From Echinococcus granulosus (Eukaryota; Platyhelminthes; Cestoda; Cyclophyllidea; Taeniidae), in contig NW_020170383.1 of the NCBI RefSeq assembly GCF_000524195.1, positions 197,666-261,665 on the forward strand: a stretch of DNA of 64,000 bases. Reading direction: 5' to 3'. The notes under the pieces are model-generated. The model saw only the letters and a program-made list of their open reading frames with translations, searched no databases and was not told the origin of the DNA. Positions 13,652 to 25,484 of this stretch are shown in pieces (the first letter of the stretch is position 1; the number at the start of each line of letters is the position of its first letter). A program made the translations under genes and the position numbers.

Positions 13652-15404
13652 TATTCTATTTCACCACAAAACAAGAGAGCAAGGAAAATTAGTTGTAGTG
13701 CATCAATGCGATGCCCTGCATAGGCTCCTTCTGCACCCCATTGAAAGTGAGCAGACAAAGTTGACCTTGGAAATTAACATTCATGAATACGTCTAAACTC
13801 ATAAAAACTAATATTAAGGTGTTTGAGCAATGTAAGTCCGTAGGTTACACCTAAACTAATCACTTTTTCCAAGCTTAGGCTCTGAAAAATAGCTCCATAG
13901 GGAAAACAGGGTTTTAGTTAAAAAAGCTCTTCCTTGCCACTTTAAGTGAACTATTCCAAAGAAAAAACGTTGGTTTGTAGTATTTTGAAGTAACTATAAT
14001 AAAAGGTGTCATCCAACTACCAGTGAGTTTATGCAAGTGGAAAATATCATTAGATATGCAGAGAGCATCGTCAAAATTCTATTAACTCGACTTCTGTTCC
14101 AAAAATTCTAGCAATATTTGTAGGTTGTGTATGTAAAGATTATAATGCGCAAAATTTTTAGAAGTCCGTATGGATAAAGCTGATGACATGTTACACCGCG
14201 GGCAGAATCTGTCTTTCCCATTAGATCATATGCAATACGATAGTGGTTTATCCCTCGGTTCTGGTGAGGCGCCACTTTTGTACTTTGAATTAGCCTCCTT
14301 GTACCTCGCTGGGTGGGCTAACCCTTTGGGCCATGCCAATAGCCCAGACACATTCTCTGCACTGAATATATATTCTGCCCGAGTATTTTGTCTTCTTTCG
14401 TCTTCAGGGAGTCTCGGGCCGCTACACATAACATGGCAAATATATTCAGGGGAAGTTATTTAAACTGAGTTAGAGCACCTTAGAGACTTTTTTAGAGATG
14501 GAAAAACTATAATGCGCAGGCGGAATATGTATGTTCGACATTTAGAAGGCATTAGGCTTGCTGTCATGGGTCGGGGCAAGCCCACGCAGCAGGACAAGAC
14601 AAAGTAACCCTGTGCATAAACCGACCACTTAACAAACAACTGACTTATTGCAGAATAGAATTTTAAGCGATCACCTTCTACCGAACTGCCAGGCGACTAT
14701 GATAAATCCACTTATTTAAAAAGTAATGAACTGCCTCAGGTGACGCCAATGTGATCTGATTTACTACGCACCATCTAATACATTATCGACCTAGGAAACT
14801 TAATTGATCAGGTTTTAGAGAGCAAATAGTGAATCCTTATTAACCTCTTTCGTTCAAATAGCATTATAGGTGTGTCAAAATTGTGTTAGGCTTTCCTGTT
14901 ATATATGTGTTTTGACAGATGCTTTCCTTTTTAATTGCAAAATAATTTAAAAAGAGATAAGGGTTTGAAAGTCAAAGTTAACCTTATGCCTTACAGTCTT
15001 TTAAACTCCATAGTTAAAAAGAAAATCAGGTACAACGCAAAGAGATTCGCATCTTTCCAGTGGCTAGAAAACAATTTTTTAAGGTTTAAATTCAGTTTTT
15101 GTATGTTTTAAAATTTTATGAAACGGGGAAATCGGTATAGGTTCTAATTTTTACCATTGGAGATTATTTACCTGACGATTTTCCACCTTTTTGCTGCAGA
15201 CCAAAATTTGCAGCTGGCAGATAAGTGAACGATAAACTAATTTGGTCAATAGGGTACGTGGTTGGTGATAAATAGTGTTTGGAATTATGGTTATTCCTTT
15301 TGCATTCGCGTGTTTGTACAGGTAGTGTTCTTGTCCTTGAGTTAACCTTGCCCCGAGTTTTCCTTTCAACCACCTAACTTTGCGTTTAACAGTTGTGCAA
15401 TTAA
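13652..15404. promoter_or_regulatory. Shared head-to-head region between two flippase genes
   Basis: This 1.75-kb interval separates the divergent start codons and must hold the promoters or 5'-UTR introns of both genes. It is AT-rich and contains one copy of a dispersed repeat (about 14228-14460), so part of it is repeat-derived. I cannot point to a specific promoter motif. The acceptor-like TTTAACAG lies 20 nt before the copy B start codon. Confidence 0.4.
14228..14462 (+). repeat. Dispersed repeat, copy 1
   Basis: By eye this is alignable over about 230 bp, with small gaps, to 40762-41000 on the same strand. Shared blocks include GGTTTAT-CTCGG, GGGCCATGC, TTCTCTG and TTTCGTCTTCAGGGA, in the same order. 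The two copies are diverged, which indicates an old interspersed element. I see no coding capacity or terminal repeat, so its class is unknown. Confidence 0.6.
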
Positions 15405-16631
15405 ATGCAATCAATAAACAGACATTTCTCCTCATTGCTACCTGGAAGGTTAAAAGGCAGACTAGGATTGATACCTGGTCCTTACTTGCAGAGCCGTGTA
15501 ATTCCTGTCGGACCACTTTCTAGATTAAAATACAATGCCGAAGCAAAAAACACATTAAAAAGTTATGGAAACAATAAAATCAGGACCACGAGATACAGAT
15601 GGTACTCTTTTGTGCTTCAAAATCTGCACGAGCAGGCGCAGCGAGTGGCAAACTTCTATTGTATTTGCATTGTGGTCATTCAACTGTTCATTGAATCTCC
15701 AATTAGCCCAGCATCTTCAGTACTTCCCCTTCTTTTTGTCATTTTCCTGACTATGTTTAAGGAAGGTTACGAAGACTTTTTGAGGCATCGGGCAGATCAG
15801 GAAAACAACCACAAGCCCATTGAAGTTGTTGACGAAACTGGAGCTTTAGTCACCAAGAGGTCCTTCGAACTGGTGGTTGGTGACATTGTGCTTGTTTGCA
15901 ACGGTGACACTTTCCCCTGCGATATAGTTGTACTGAGCTCAAGTGAGTCTTCTGGTGAATGTTTTGTGACAACAGCAAGCTTGGATGGGGAGACAAACTT
16001 GAAACGGCTTTACGCGCCTCCTATTACTCGAGAATTGGATAACCCTTCGGATATTGCCAAGAGTCTCCTTGCAACTATTGTTTGCCAACAGCCGGTACAA
16101 GATATCTACGAATTTACTGGGCAAATAATTGTTTCCGAGATCGTAACTGGCACTGAAAGCACTCATTCACTGAATAGTGAATGTTTACTTCTCCGTGGTG
16201 CGCGTCTACACAATACAGACTTCATTTATGGATGTGTGGTCTACACCGGTCACGACACAAAAATGTCACTCAACACAAGGAAGAAAAAAGCAAAATTTTC
16301 ACAAGTTGAGCGTAAACTAAACACCTTTCTTTTGCTTTATCTCCTGGGTCTTCTCCTTATCTGCGTCGCTTACACGGTCCTCAAGAACCTTTTTAAAGTA
16401 CGTGCATGGTACATCCACTCCCGTAAAATTACTCCCTGGTATGTCACCCAAGACCTGTTAGCCTTCATTGTCCTTTTCAACCACGCCGTTCCAATCTCCC
16501 TGTATGTTACGATGGAGTTGCAAAAATTCATTGGATCTATGTTTTTCGGCTGCGATTTGGAACTTTACGATGCCGAAATTGACGAACGTGCCTTAGTGAA
16601 TACCTCCAACATTCTGGAAGAAATGGGCCAA
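15405..16631 (+). CDS. Flippase copy B exon 1 (TM1-4 and actuator domain)
   Basis: The exon has 409 codons from the ATG to GGC CAA|GTAGGT. It carries PVGPLSRLKY, TM1-2, LDGETNLKR, TM3-4 and PISLYVTMELQK. I estimate about 60% identity to copy A over the TM1-2 region. The open frame runs nine codons past the donor and would end prematurely without splicing. Confidence 0.94.
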
Positions 16632-19600
16632 GTAGGTTTTTATCCCCGTCTAGAACTTTAATACTCATGCATCATTTGTGACGCATAAAGTTGTTTTGAT
16701 CTACTTTAGGGTTTGATATGATTCGATATCCCACCAAACCTTTGAATCAACTAGTGAACCGATGCTAAAGGTTTAACATTTCCATACTTAATCAACTGAT
16801 CAGCCCTTATCCGTTGTAGCCGTTAAATTTGCTAGACTTGGAAATAGTCGTTAGTTTCTGAAAGTTCACTTTCGGTTTTGTCCTCCGGATTAAGTTCAAA
16901 AGGCTACTGAAAACTGTCAGTTAGTAGTGGCACTTGACGCTATGGTAGAATCGTTCCTATTTCAATACGAACCACTCAAATGATAAGAGCCGCCTTCCTT
17001 GTTTTGAAGAATGAAGAAGTGCTATGTTTTATATCTCGGTTATTAAATTTCGCTGCTCACCTGTATTTTTGTTTGGAATGTGCAAGTCAAGTGATGGTTG
17101 GAAGTTTACCGTATGGTGGAATCGTAAGTTGTTTTCGATATGACCATCTCACAGTCACCGGTTGTGGTGGTTGTAGTGGTGGCAGCAGTAAAGTACATTA
17201 CCTGTTGGCTCGGGTTGTATAAGTCCTAAACTTCATACCTCCATGACTTCGCTGGACTTTCGGGTTCACATCCCGTACATAGCTGGTGGCGCGCCTTCAT
17301 GAGTCCATTCACCCCGAGGCAAGACAAACACCTTGAACCCACAATTTACCACTGTTTCAGTAAATTGGATGCCTCCCCATGAGTAATGTGGTCCAAAAGT
17401 AAGAGAGACTTTTGTTACCTAACACCAAAAGTTATTTGTTGGCTCAATGTGAACACACCAATCCCAACGTTCACATGTGTTACATTCTCTGAAAGAACGA
17501 TGGCTGCCTGAGGTATCCCAATTAAAATGACTTATCCTTACTTCTGGGCCTGTGTTGAATTGAAGCCTCTTCTCCTCAGGAAATAAGTGTTTCCGAATCC
17601 GAGAATAATTGTCTGGAAGGACTGACACTGGTGCATTAGCTGTGAGCAATTGAGTGAATAATGGAATGAGCATATTTCCAGGGGGTTGCAGGCAACCTCC
17701 ACTGAAGCGAACTCCAATTTTGGCCATGTTAGACTGTAAAACCTCCTTCTTTTCTCTTTTCCTACTTAATTGCAACTTTTGGAGTTCATATGATCTGAAC
17801 ATTATCGAAGGTGGAACCGAGGTCAGTCTCCTCTACAACAGAACCAAGTTATCGAGACAGGTTAACAGTCCCACCGGAAACGTGTTTATGGTGGTAGCGA
17901 AAAGCTCGGGCAAAGGTATGATTTATTAAAGCCACTTGAGAACTAAATAATTATCTTGATGCCTTCTGTGAATTGGCCCAGTGCCTCGAAGACGCAGAGC
18001 TGAGTTGATGGCGCGGAGGAGAGGTGCCCCATTCAGATTAAAGCGCCACTTTGTAAACGTTGATCCCGCTTCAGGGCAGGTACTGATGGGATTTGGCTTT
18101 TCGAGAGTGTACGAAGTACGAAGCAAATTCGCTTTCACCTTCACCACGACCCCTTCCAATCATCGGTTGACGTCAACTACTTCACACGTTCATGCAAAGG
18201 CTATAAGCAGCCAGCTAGAACTGAATTTCTCAAAATCTCCAAGTCAAGCATTGTAATGTTTTTAGCCCTTCACTTAATCGAGGTTCCAAAACCGGTATGT
18301 TATCTTATCCTTGGCTCATTTTCAACTTCAAGATTGAGTACCTCTTCTCCGACAAGACAGGAACCCTGACAAAGAACGAGATGTCCTTCCAGCGGTTGGC
18401 TGTTGCAGATGGGACTTTCCTCCTTCGCGACTCCATGCTACATCCCCTCTACGAGGTGCAAGCAACAAGATTGCACGATCTGAGGTCTCCTCGCTTTTCA
18501 GGTGCCGGTCTCTCCTCCACAAAAATGCCCATGACTGTCCAAATCCTCCTCATTTTTCTTGCGCTTTGCCACACCGTCAGAGTGGAACAGGACCCAGATG
18601 CACGGCATTCCTTGGGTATCACTCTTATGGATTACATTAAAAAGCAAAATCGGTTGAAGAGGAGGATGAAAGGGGGGTTCAAGCTAATGCCATCAAGCAA
18701 AGTGGCACCTCCATCAAAAGAATGGACCTACCGACGACGCGAATCCGCCATTCTCTCAGCACAGGAGGCCGTCTGTGCGGTGAACAGAGGATCAGAAATC
18801 GATTCTGGTGAGGATTATGAATATCAGGTGAGGATCTGCACTTAGTGCGACTTAATTGATACCATCGGTCCAGAAAATTCTTGTTAGACTTAACGAAATG
18901 CACTTCGCATAATACTTTATCCTGCAAATCCATTGGATCAGCACCCTCTGTCTGTACTTTCCGTGTTAAAAGAGTTTGTGCAACGATCTGATTGTGAAGA
19001 ACTTTGGTAGTAGTATTCGTACCTGCTACTAGAATTGCGGACTGCGCTACTGAATTAGATTGAAGTAGTTTATCGCACTCGCTGGTTGAATTTTATGATC
19101 AGTTAACACTTCACCAAATTATTCACGTCTGGACATTTTTGCGATGGATATGCTTTCCTTATTTGGTAAGCGTTTAATTGCACCTATGTATAAGTAAATA
19201 GCACTAAATTCCACCCTCGAATTTACAATCATTTCTCACTTTTGAAGAATGTCAAGTAGATTTGATTTAAGCTACTCAATCAACTGCCTCTGCTTGTAGA
19301 CAGAGGTGTCGGTTTCTAGGTGTGAATACAGTCTTTCTAAAAGGAATCATTTTTGACCACTTTTTTCCTTGCAACGCACGCATATTCCCCAAAATTTACC
19401 AACTCACATCAGGTGTTTTGGTTGGTGCGGCGTTCCAATCAAGGTCCCTCTCTCTCAATCGCAACACTTCAAAGCTAGCGCTGCGTAGTCAACTGCGATT
19501 CTTTGCTTTTCATTAAGGTCAGTGGCTAAGCCACCAGCTTTTAGTTTTACCCACATATCTGCCAGATGTTAACATCAACAATGTGGTGACCTGGAGTGTA

Positions 19601-22600
19601 GGCGAGAGGCAATGAATACCGCCAACAAGTTCCTCAAAAATTAAGGTTTGTTAAGCCAGTACAGGTCATTAGGTCTATCCTCCTACAATAGCCGCTTGTA
19701 GCTCAAAAGGCAAGCTCCCAAACTATCGTCAACAGCTGCCAAATTATTCTCGGCATTTCTGTCAAGGGCACAACGAAATCATTAATCCTCATTCCACAAC
19801 TTGAGGGACGATCGAAGAGTGCGGAACTCCATTGTAGCATACAAGATCAAGAATGACCTGTGTGAGGTCTCGAAGTCTGTATGTGTATGTGAACTGCTGT
19901 TTCCTTGTGGACCCCGAACATGATCGAGATTTGCACAACTAAAATAAATGTCTTTTCTTTTGGAATTTAGGCTTCCTCACCGGATGAAAAAGCATTTGTG
20001 GAAGGCTGTCGCGATTTGGGAATAATCTACCATGGACAGAACAAACGACAATTGCAGGTAGGCATTTCCACACTGCATAAATGCCCCCATGCAGGGGGAC
20101 TCTGTCCGGTCCCACCCCATGTTCTGTAGTATTATCATGGCCAGACCATTGACAGTGTACTAATCCGTGTTCTCCATTCTCGAAGGTGGTTACGCTCTTT
20201 GGAAGAAGGGGACTTCAGTATCGTCTGCTGGATGTCCTCGAGTTTGACGCAAATCGCAAATGCATGTCTATCATCGTGCAGCCCGTGTTGCAAGGTGAGG
20301 ATGAAACACCCGACTACGTTCCGGAGAAACCGGCCCTCGTGCTCTGCAAGGGTGCCGACTCGAGCATTCTTGCTAAGGTAGGCTGTGCTCTCTGAGAACG
20401 GGGGCCAGTACAGCGAAGATCAATCACTCAAGTCCACATATTTGTTGTTCTCATGTGACCTCAACTGCGGGTGACTTTCTATCGCTAATTCTAATGTTGC
20501 TCGTGATTTGAAACCCAGCCATCACCCTCAAGCTGTTGGCATTGTTGTTTGCAATTCACCTCATCTGCTTGTTCCATGAGCTGGTGTTTGCATGCGTGAC
20601 CACGGACAGTATGGAGATTTTGGCCAAGGTGATTGGGGCGTAGAGATGTGCCACTTGCCAACCCGTCTTGGTGAGCTGAGGACAAGACATGTGCGTACGC
20701 ACCCCCTGGCTAAATGCTGGGGCAGAGGGTGTCCCCATTCTAGCACTTTGTCCCGTTTCGACATCAGAGTGACTAGTAAGACATTTAGGTCTACCCCTAC
20801 CAGAGATGTTTTGGAATGTCCGAGGCTGCTGGAAGCTCGAAAAAGGGGACGTTTTCTGGGGTTGTGAACACTCCAAACACCTTGCGATGGAGGGATGAAC
20901 GTCACCGCCTGTGACCTCCTCCGTATTGACCTCCACGTCAAATCAACTTGAAAACAGATTAAGAGGCTGAACAATGAATCTTTGTGTCAGCATCTTGAAG
21001 CAGACGAAGATCCGTCAACACGACTGAACCGGTAGTCTGTCGTACTGACCTAGAGCAGGAAGCTGCCTTTTAGAATAGCAAATATTTGTGAATGACTGTG
21101 TTTACTGTTGCCAATGACAATGTTCGTTTCTTGTGTGATTTTGTCGCACCACTGATCGCGCACTGATCCTGCATCCACGATGAGCCGTTCCATGCGCTGG
21201 TTGAAGCTTCACAGGGCTAAATGATTGCCGAGGCACTGCACTTAGGGAAATGGAGTCACTGCAACTGGACTCGACACTGACAGACAGCTGCAAAGTCATA
21301 CCGTGACTGCTCCCTCAATTCATTGTGCCAAGCTCCAAGTCTTCGGGACGAGTAGATAGCCGTGGATTTTACTCTACGCTCTTGTTCACTGGAAACTTGG
21401 ACACTAGAGGCTGTTTTGCTCCGATACGCACTACCAATGCTCTCTACCATCTTGATTACTGGAATGTGGATTGACTGGTCCACAACATAGGACTGAGACT
21501 TGTCATTTACTATTGTAAGTAGTACTGTCGTGGGCGAACGTTTTCGACAACCACAAAGACAAAAGTCTTCACTTGACTTGAACGTCAGTCGTAGCAACCG
21601 AGTTGCTGCCAGAAGCCTGCGAGCATCTCCGTTTCGAGTCGGTAGTCGTTTAACATCTTAGCTTGCTCGAGTGGCCGTTATGGGCTGCCTACAGCATGGA
21701 GGGTCATCAGGTCTTCAAATGCCACAATTCTAATGAGGGAGTAATGTGACCCCTACGAGGTCACTGAGTAAGTGGGGTGCTATATGCCATGATATATTTG
21801 GGCATACAACTGCCAGTGGGGAAGTACTATGGCTAAGTAACCCAAAATTTTGCACATGTCTCTGTGCGGCCTGCTGCAACGACCTGTTGCAACCTAAAGA
21901 GTCTTTCTTTGAAAGTGTGGGTAGATTTGTGTCAATGTGCCGGCGTGGTACTCGTCATTGTGCTCTGACTGACTGACTGACTGACAATTCTAAAGTGTGC
22001 AGGTAATCCTCTCAAGGGAGAGCTAGTGCTGACGATAGAGTGGAAAGAAGTTTCCATGCTATTGTTGCATGACAACACGGTGCAAGACTCCATACCACCG
22101 TGGAACTTGCCCTCGAGGAGATTCTTACCGTAGGATGCGAATGAGGGGGATATTGGCTTAGTAAAAGTGGGGCTCCCAACATTGCGTCTCGTCGAGAAGA
22201 CGAATAACTGCAAGAAATTTTCCCTAGTCATTTAATTGTGCTATAATCTTATCCTATGTGATGCTTCGTGCACGTGAATTGTACTGCTTTGAAAATAGAG
22301 TGCCCCTCTGGAAAGTCTTCCAACTCTGCCCGAACCGATGGGAGATCCCCTTCTAGATGGTCTCTTCGCTCCCTCCGAGGAGGTTCAAACACGAGCAGCT
22401 CTTTCAAACAATCGGGTGTGTGAAAATGTCACCAAATTAGCGTCCTTTGGTCTGCGAACCCTGGTGGAAGGTGTACGTCTCTTGAGACCAGCTGAGTGGC
22501 TGCCTTTACAGCAGGAGTTAAACAAAGCGCGGACAAATATGGAAGACAAGGCGGGGGCACTGGCAAAGGCCTACCAAAGCATTGAAAGGGATCTCATGCT

Positions 22601-24427
22601 AATTGGATGCACTGGCGTTGAAGACAAGCTGCAAGATGATGTGCCTGAGACACTGATCGCCCTCCGTCAGGCCGGAATTCAGGTAAGTATAACATCTGTG
22701 GTTTTAAAAACTAACGTACTGGGAGTAGAGAAGAATCAGAGTAGCATTTGAAGACAGATGGTACTAGAAGTAGGTTTTCTCTCGGTAATGCGGAGCAATC
22801 TGTGTGTCACGATCGTGTTGGAGAGAACAGGCGCTCCTAAATTGAAGGTTAACGAGTGAATGTAAGAGATGGAGCAGTCTAGCCTCCCATTTGGGATAGC
22901 CTTGGACTCAGTATCCTTCATGACGAACTCGGGAGCATCCACGTGGGGGGAGACGAAATGGCTAATGCTTCTTTTCTTTGACAGATTTGGGTTCTCACTG
23001 GCGACAAGGAGGAGACAGCGGTGAACGTGAGCTTCCTCTCCGGTCACTTCGGCCCCGGTCTCTCAACCATCCACGTGACCAAACAGAATAACCTTCTAGA
23101 GTGTTCTTTAACCCTGCAAACTCAACTTAACGCTGTTGAAAGGACCTGCCAAGAGAGCATTCGATTGCACTACGGTCTCGTGGTCGATGGCCAGTCGCTA
23201 AACTTTGCGCTCCAGGTAATACCTCCTGTCGTTGTGCCATAAACTGGAGGATAAATGGAATGAGCTTAGCCACTAACATCCATTGGTCTGTTTCAGGCAA
23301 CACAGAAGCACAAATTTCTTCTCCTCTGTCGCGAGGCGGATGCCGTGCTCTGTTGTCGCCTAACTCCGATACAAAAGGCCGAGGTGGTGCGTGTGGTGAA
23401 GCACTCGCGTTCTCCACCACCCATAACCTGTGCCATTGGCGATGGAGCCAACGATGTCTCAATGATTCTTGAAGCACATGTTGGAATCGGTCTTTTCGGC
23501 AAGGAGGGTCGTCAGGCAGCTCGAGCTTCGGATTACGTGATAGGAAAGTTTCGATTTCTCAAACGGACCCTCCTCTTCCACGGTTGCAATTTCTACTGGC
23601 GTACAGCCAATGTGGTGCTCTACTTCTTCTACAAAAACCTTGTCTTCGTATTGGCACAGGCGTATTTTGGCGTCTTTTCCAAATTCGCCACTCAAACTGC
23701 CTTCAGTAGCCTCTATTTACTGTCCTACAATGTGATAATGACTTCATCACCCATCATCATTTATGGCATATTAGAAATGCCATTCCCAGAGGAGGTTCTG
23801 CAAGACACACCGCTTATCTACACAACCCTATCTAGAAACCGTCTCTTGTCATGGAAGAACTTCTTCGTGTGGAACGCATTTGGGTTGTGGCACTCCATCG
23901 TTCTCTTTTTCGGTTGCTACATTCTCGCAACCGAGGGCGTTTCCAGGCCAGGCGGTGCAATAGAAAGCCTCCATGGTTTCGGGAGCATGCTCTTCAGTTT
24001 CATATTTCTCGTGGTTACCATAAAATTGATTCTCATCACCTATTCCCTCAATGCTCTGCTGCTTTTGACCATAGGTGGTACAGTGCTTGTCACCTACACA
24101 GTCCTTGTGTTGTTCAGTCATGTTGCTATTCCAGTGAGCGGTGGCAGAGACCTACTGGGCGTCTGGGAGAATCTCCTTCGTGGACCTAGTGCAATGATCA
24201 ACCTGTTTGGACATGCGTTACTGCTGGTATTGGCACTAGCACCGGATATTGTCTACAGGGTGTACGTGGACAGTTGTAGAGTGTTGCCGGCATCGAGAGG
24301 CGGCTCATTGCGAGGCAGTGAGACAGGGGCCAAAAGTGGAAGTGCTGGGAGACCACTACTGCCTCACTCCATCTCCAAGAGGGAGACGCGTCCGACTTCA
24401 CTTGCATACTCTTCTACTTCATGTTAA
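15405..24427 (+). CDS. Phospholipid-transporting P4-ATPase, ATP11-like (copy B), complete
   Basis: Exons: 15405-16631, 18333-18827, 19971-20057, 20186-20377, 22299-22682, 22985-23215, 23297-24427. Every exon length is a multiple of three and every intron is phase 0; the joined frame gives 1,248 residues, near the 1,130-1,200 usual for ATP11 proteins. Visible in order: PVGP, DGET actuator loop (LDGETNLK), PISLYVT in TM4, DKTGTLT (Asp about 416), SSPDEKA, CKGADSSIL (Lys about 658), FGLRTL, TGDKEETA (about 800), GDGANDVSMI (about 920), then six hydrophobic segments and a Ser/Arg-rich cytosolic tail. EAHVGIGLFGKEGRQAARASDY strongly resembles ATP11A/B/C. It likely flips phosphatidylserine and phosphatidylethanolamine with a CDC50 partner at plasma or endosomal membranes, as the family does. 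No broken motif. It is the inverted neighbour of copy A. Confidence 0.95.
16632..18332 (+). other. Intron 1 of flippase copy B
   Basis: This 1.7-kb intron contains a stretch at about 17400-18260 with longer open frames on both strands (minus 17419-17802; plus 17981-18256) and somewhat higher GC than its surroundings. No motif is recognisable. It may be a decayed insertion. Confidence 0.5.
18333..18827 (+). CDS. Flippase copy B exon 2 (phosphorylation site)
   Basis: Acceptor TTCAAG|ATT, donor CAG|GTGAGG, 165 codons. It opens IEYLFSDKTGTLTKNEM and ends EDYEYQ. A basic, disordered segment (KKQNRLKRRMKGG) follows the LALCHTVRVE block shared with copy A. Confidence 0.94.
18828..19970 (+). other. 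Intron 2 of flippase copy B
   Basis: A 1.1-kb intron with nothing recognised inside. Its ends are clear: CAG|GTGAGG and AATTTAG|GCT. Confidence 0.6.
19971..20057 (+). CDS. Flippase copy B exon 3 (SSPDEKA motif)
   Basis: This is an 87-nt exon, 29 codons, ASSPDEKAFVEGCRDLG onward. Acceptor GGAATTTAG|GCT, donor CAG|GTAGGC. It is the same length as copy A exon 3. Confidence 0.92.
20186..20377 (+). CDS. Flippase copy B exon 4 (KGA motif)
   Basis: The exon is 192 nt, 64 codons, VVTLFGRRG to SSILAK, with LDVLEFDANRKCMSI and CKGAD. The acceptor CTCGAAG|GTG lacks a strong pyrimidine tract, but the frame, the copy A equivalent and the donor AAG|GTAGGC all agree. Confidence 0.92.
20378..22298 (+). other. 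Intron 4 of flippase copy B
   Basis: A 1.9-kb intron, relatively GC-rich, with overlapping open frames at 20491-20974 (both strands) and 21256-21597 (minus), none with a recognisable motif. It holds five TGAC tetramers at 21966-21985. Possibly part of an old mobile element; class not determinable by eye. Confidence 0.5.
21966..21985. repeat. (TGAC)5 microsatellite
   Basis: Five perfect TGAC units inside intron 4 of flippase copy B. Confidence 0.9.
22299..22682 (+). CDS. Flippase copy B exon 5 (FGLRTL region)
   Basis: Acceptor AAAATAG|AGT, donor CAG|GTAAGT, 128 codons. It contains ASFGLRTLVEGVRLL, the conserved FGLRTL block between the nucleotide and phosphorylation domains, and a following helical Gln/Lys/Glu-rich stretch ending with LIGCTGVEDKLQDDVPETI-type sequence (here ETLIALRQAGIQ). 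Confidence 0.93.
22985..23215 (+). CDS. Flippase copy B exon 6 (TGDK hinge)
   Basis: Acceptor CTTTGACAG|ATT, donor CAG|GTAATA, 77 codons. It begins IWVLTGDKEETAVNV, the P-domain hinge. The rest (GHFGPGLSTIH onward) is less conserved, as is usual for this segment in ATP11 proteins. Confidence 0.93.
23297..24427 (+). CDS. Flippase copy B exon 7 (P-domain end, TM5-10, C-tail)
   Basis: Acceptor CTGTTTCAG|GCA; 376 codons then TAA. It contains CRLTPIQKAEVV, IGDGANDVSMILEAHVG, EGRQAARASDY, six hydrophobic segments and a Ser/Gly/Arg-rich tail. A possible AATAAA polyadenylation signal lies at 24792-24797, about 365 nt past the stop. Confidence 0.95.
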   Translation, partial: ATQKHKFLLLCREADAVLCCRLTPIQKAEVVRVVKHSRSPPPITCAIGDGANDVSMILEAHVGIGLFGKEGRQAARASDYVIGKFRFLKRTLLFHGCNFYWRTANVVLYFFYKNLVFVLAQAYFGVFSKFATQTAFSSLYLLSYNVIMTSSPIIIYGILEMPFPEEVLQDTPLIYTTLSRNRLLSWKNFFVWNAFGLWHSIVLFFGCYILATEGVSRPGGAIESLHGFGSMLFSFIFLVVTIKLILITYSLNALLLLTIGGTVLVTYTVLVLFSHVAIPVSGGRDLLGVWENLLRGPSAMINLFGHALLLVLALAPDIVYRVYVDSCRVLPASRGGSLRGSETGAKSGSAGRPLLPHSISKRETRPTSLAYSSTSC

Positions 24428-25484
24428 TCACTGATATTTACTCTCTCTTTTTCCACTTTTAAGCCTCTCTTTTGTGAAATACTTGTCCACCTTCTAAGCA
24501 CCATGCTGCAGAAGGCTCTAATTCACTTTAAAATGTCCGAGGTTAAATTGAGGCAGCCATACAATCCTGACCAGAAGACCTTGGGTGGGTCGAGCCTTAA
24601 TTTCCAAGCTTCACTATTTATTGAATCCGTGAATGTGTACTTTGAAAGAGAAGGGTGGCATATACAATCAGTCCAAGTTTGCGATCACAGTGGAAGGCGA
24701 AGTCGAGGCCTCGGGGGATGGGGAAAGGCATAGCAAGCGGGTGTACTTCGACCACGCCTTAGACGATAGTCCCCACTGCTTTCTTCACTATAATAAACAA
24801 AGAATTTCTAAGACTCACATCTTCGGATGTTTGGGTTTTGTAGATTTTTCATTGCTTTAAGCCATGAGGTCGAGTATTTTGGAGGTGTATATACTACCGA
24901 CTATTGCTACTCAAATGGAAGGTGACGACCCTATTGAAGACACGGTGCCAGAGTTTCTTAAATTCAAGCCTACCAGTGGCTAAAATAGCAGACTTCTAAG
25001 TGTGTCTTTTAAAAATCGTACGACTCCACATGAAACAAACTGTCAACATTGATGGAAGAGTTTGAACTTAGGCGGATTGGGCGCAGATCTAAAACAATAC
25101 ATTTACAGGGTCATTGAGAGTATGTGTGATTGCCTCGGAGATCCGAGGCAATGGATTTATGACCCCGTTTAACTCAGCTTTCTTTTAGCGAGGTGGACAC
25201 CTCTTAGGTATTCTATGCCTGTTGAAAACAAAAGTGTCTTTCTACTTAATCTAACCTGCAAACACTCATTTATATGTGTCGGTGGGCAATTTTCGTAATG
25301 CTTGGATAGTTTTTAGCTCTGTGTGTGGTTACACAGGCATCTAGGTCTCCGGGGATGGTACCGCCTCTTCCGGTGGCATGATCGCCGGACCACATCGAAG
25401 GCTTCTCGGCTCTCATCTCTTCCATCATCACTACTATGACTTCTTTCGACTTCACGAAAAGGCTCGGAGCGGAGTGCTACACTT
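24428..25484. other. Convergent 3' flanks of flippase B and the low-complexity gene
   Basis: No gene seen. It includes the AATAAA at 24792-24797 that would serve flippase copy B. Downstream of about 25,300, minus-strand sequence following the TAG at 25485-25487 stays open in another frame for about 60 codons (minus 25270-25455), probably by chance. Confidence 0.5.

Noticed and set aside
17255..17285. T-arm-like CGGGTTCACATCCCG stem-loop
   Set aside because: The B-box consensus is broken and there are no D-arm or anticodon-arm partners.
20491..20974. Overlapping open frames in flippase copy B intron 4 on both strands
   Set aside because: Several frames are open at once in a GC-richer stretch and none contains a motif; no exon signal that would not break the flippase frame.
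22736..24200. Long open frames antisense to flippase copy B exons
   Set aside because: They are shadows of the strongly coding plus strand (exons 6 and 7).
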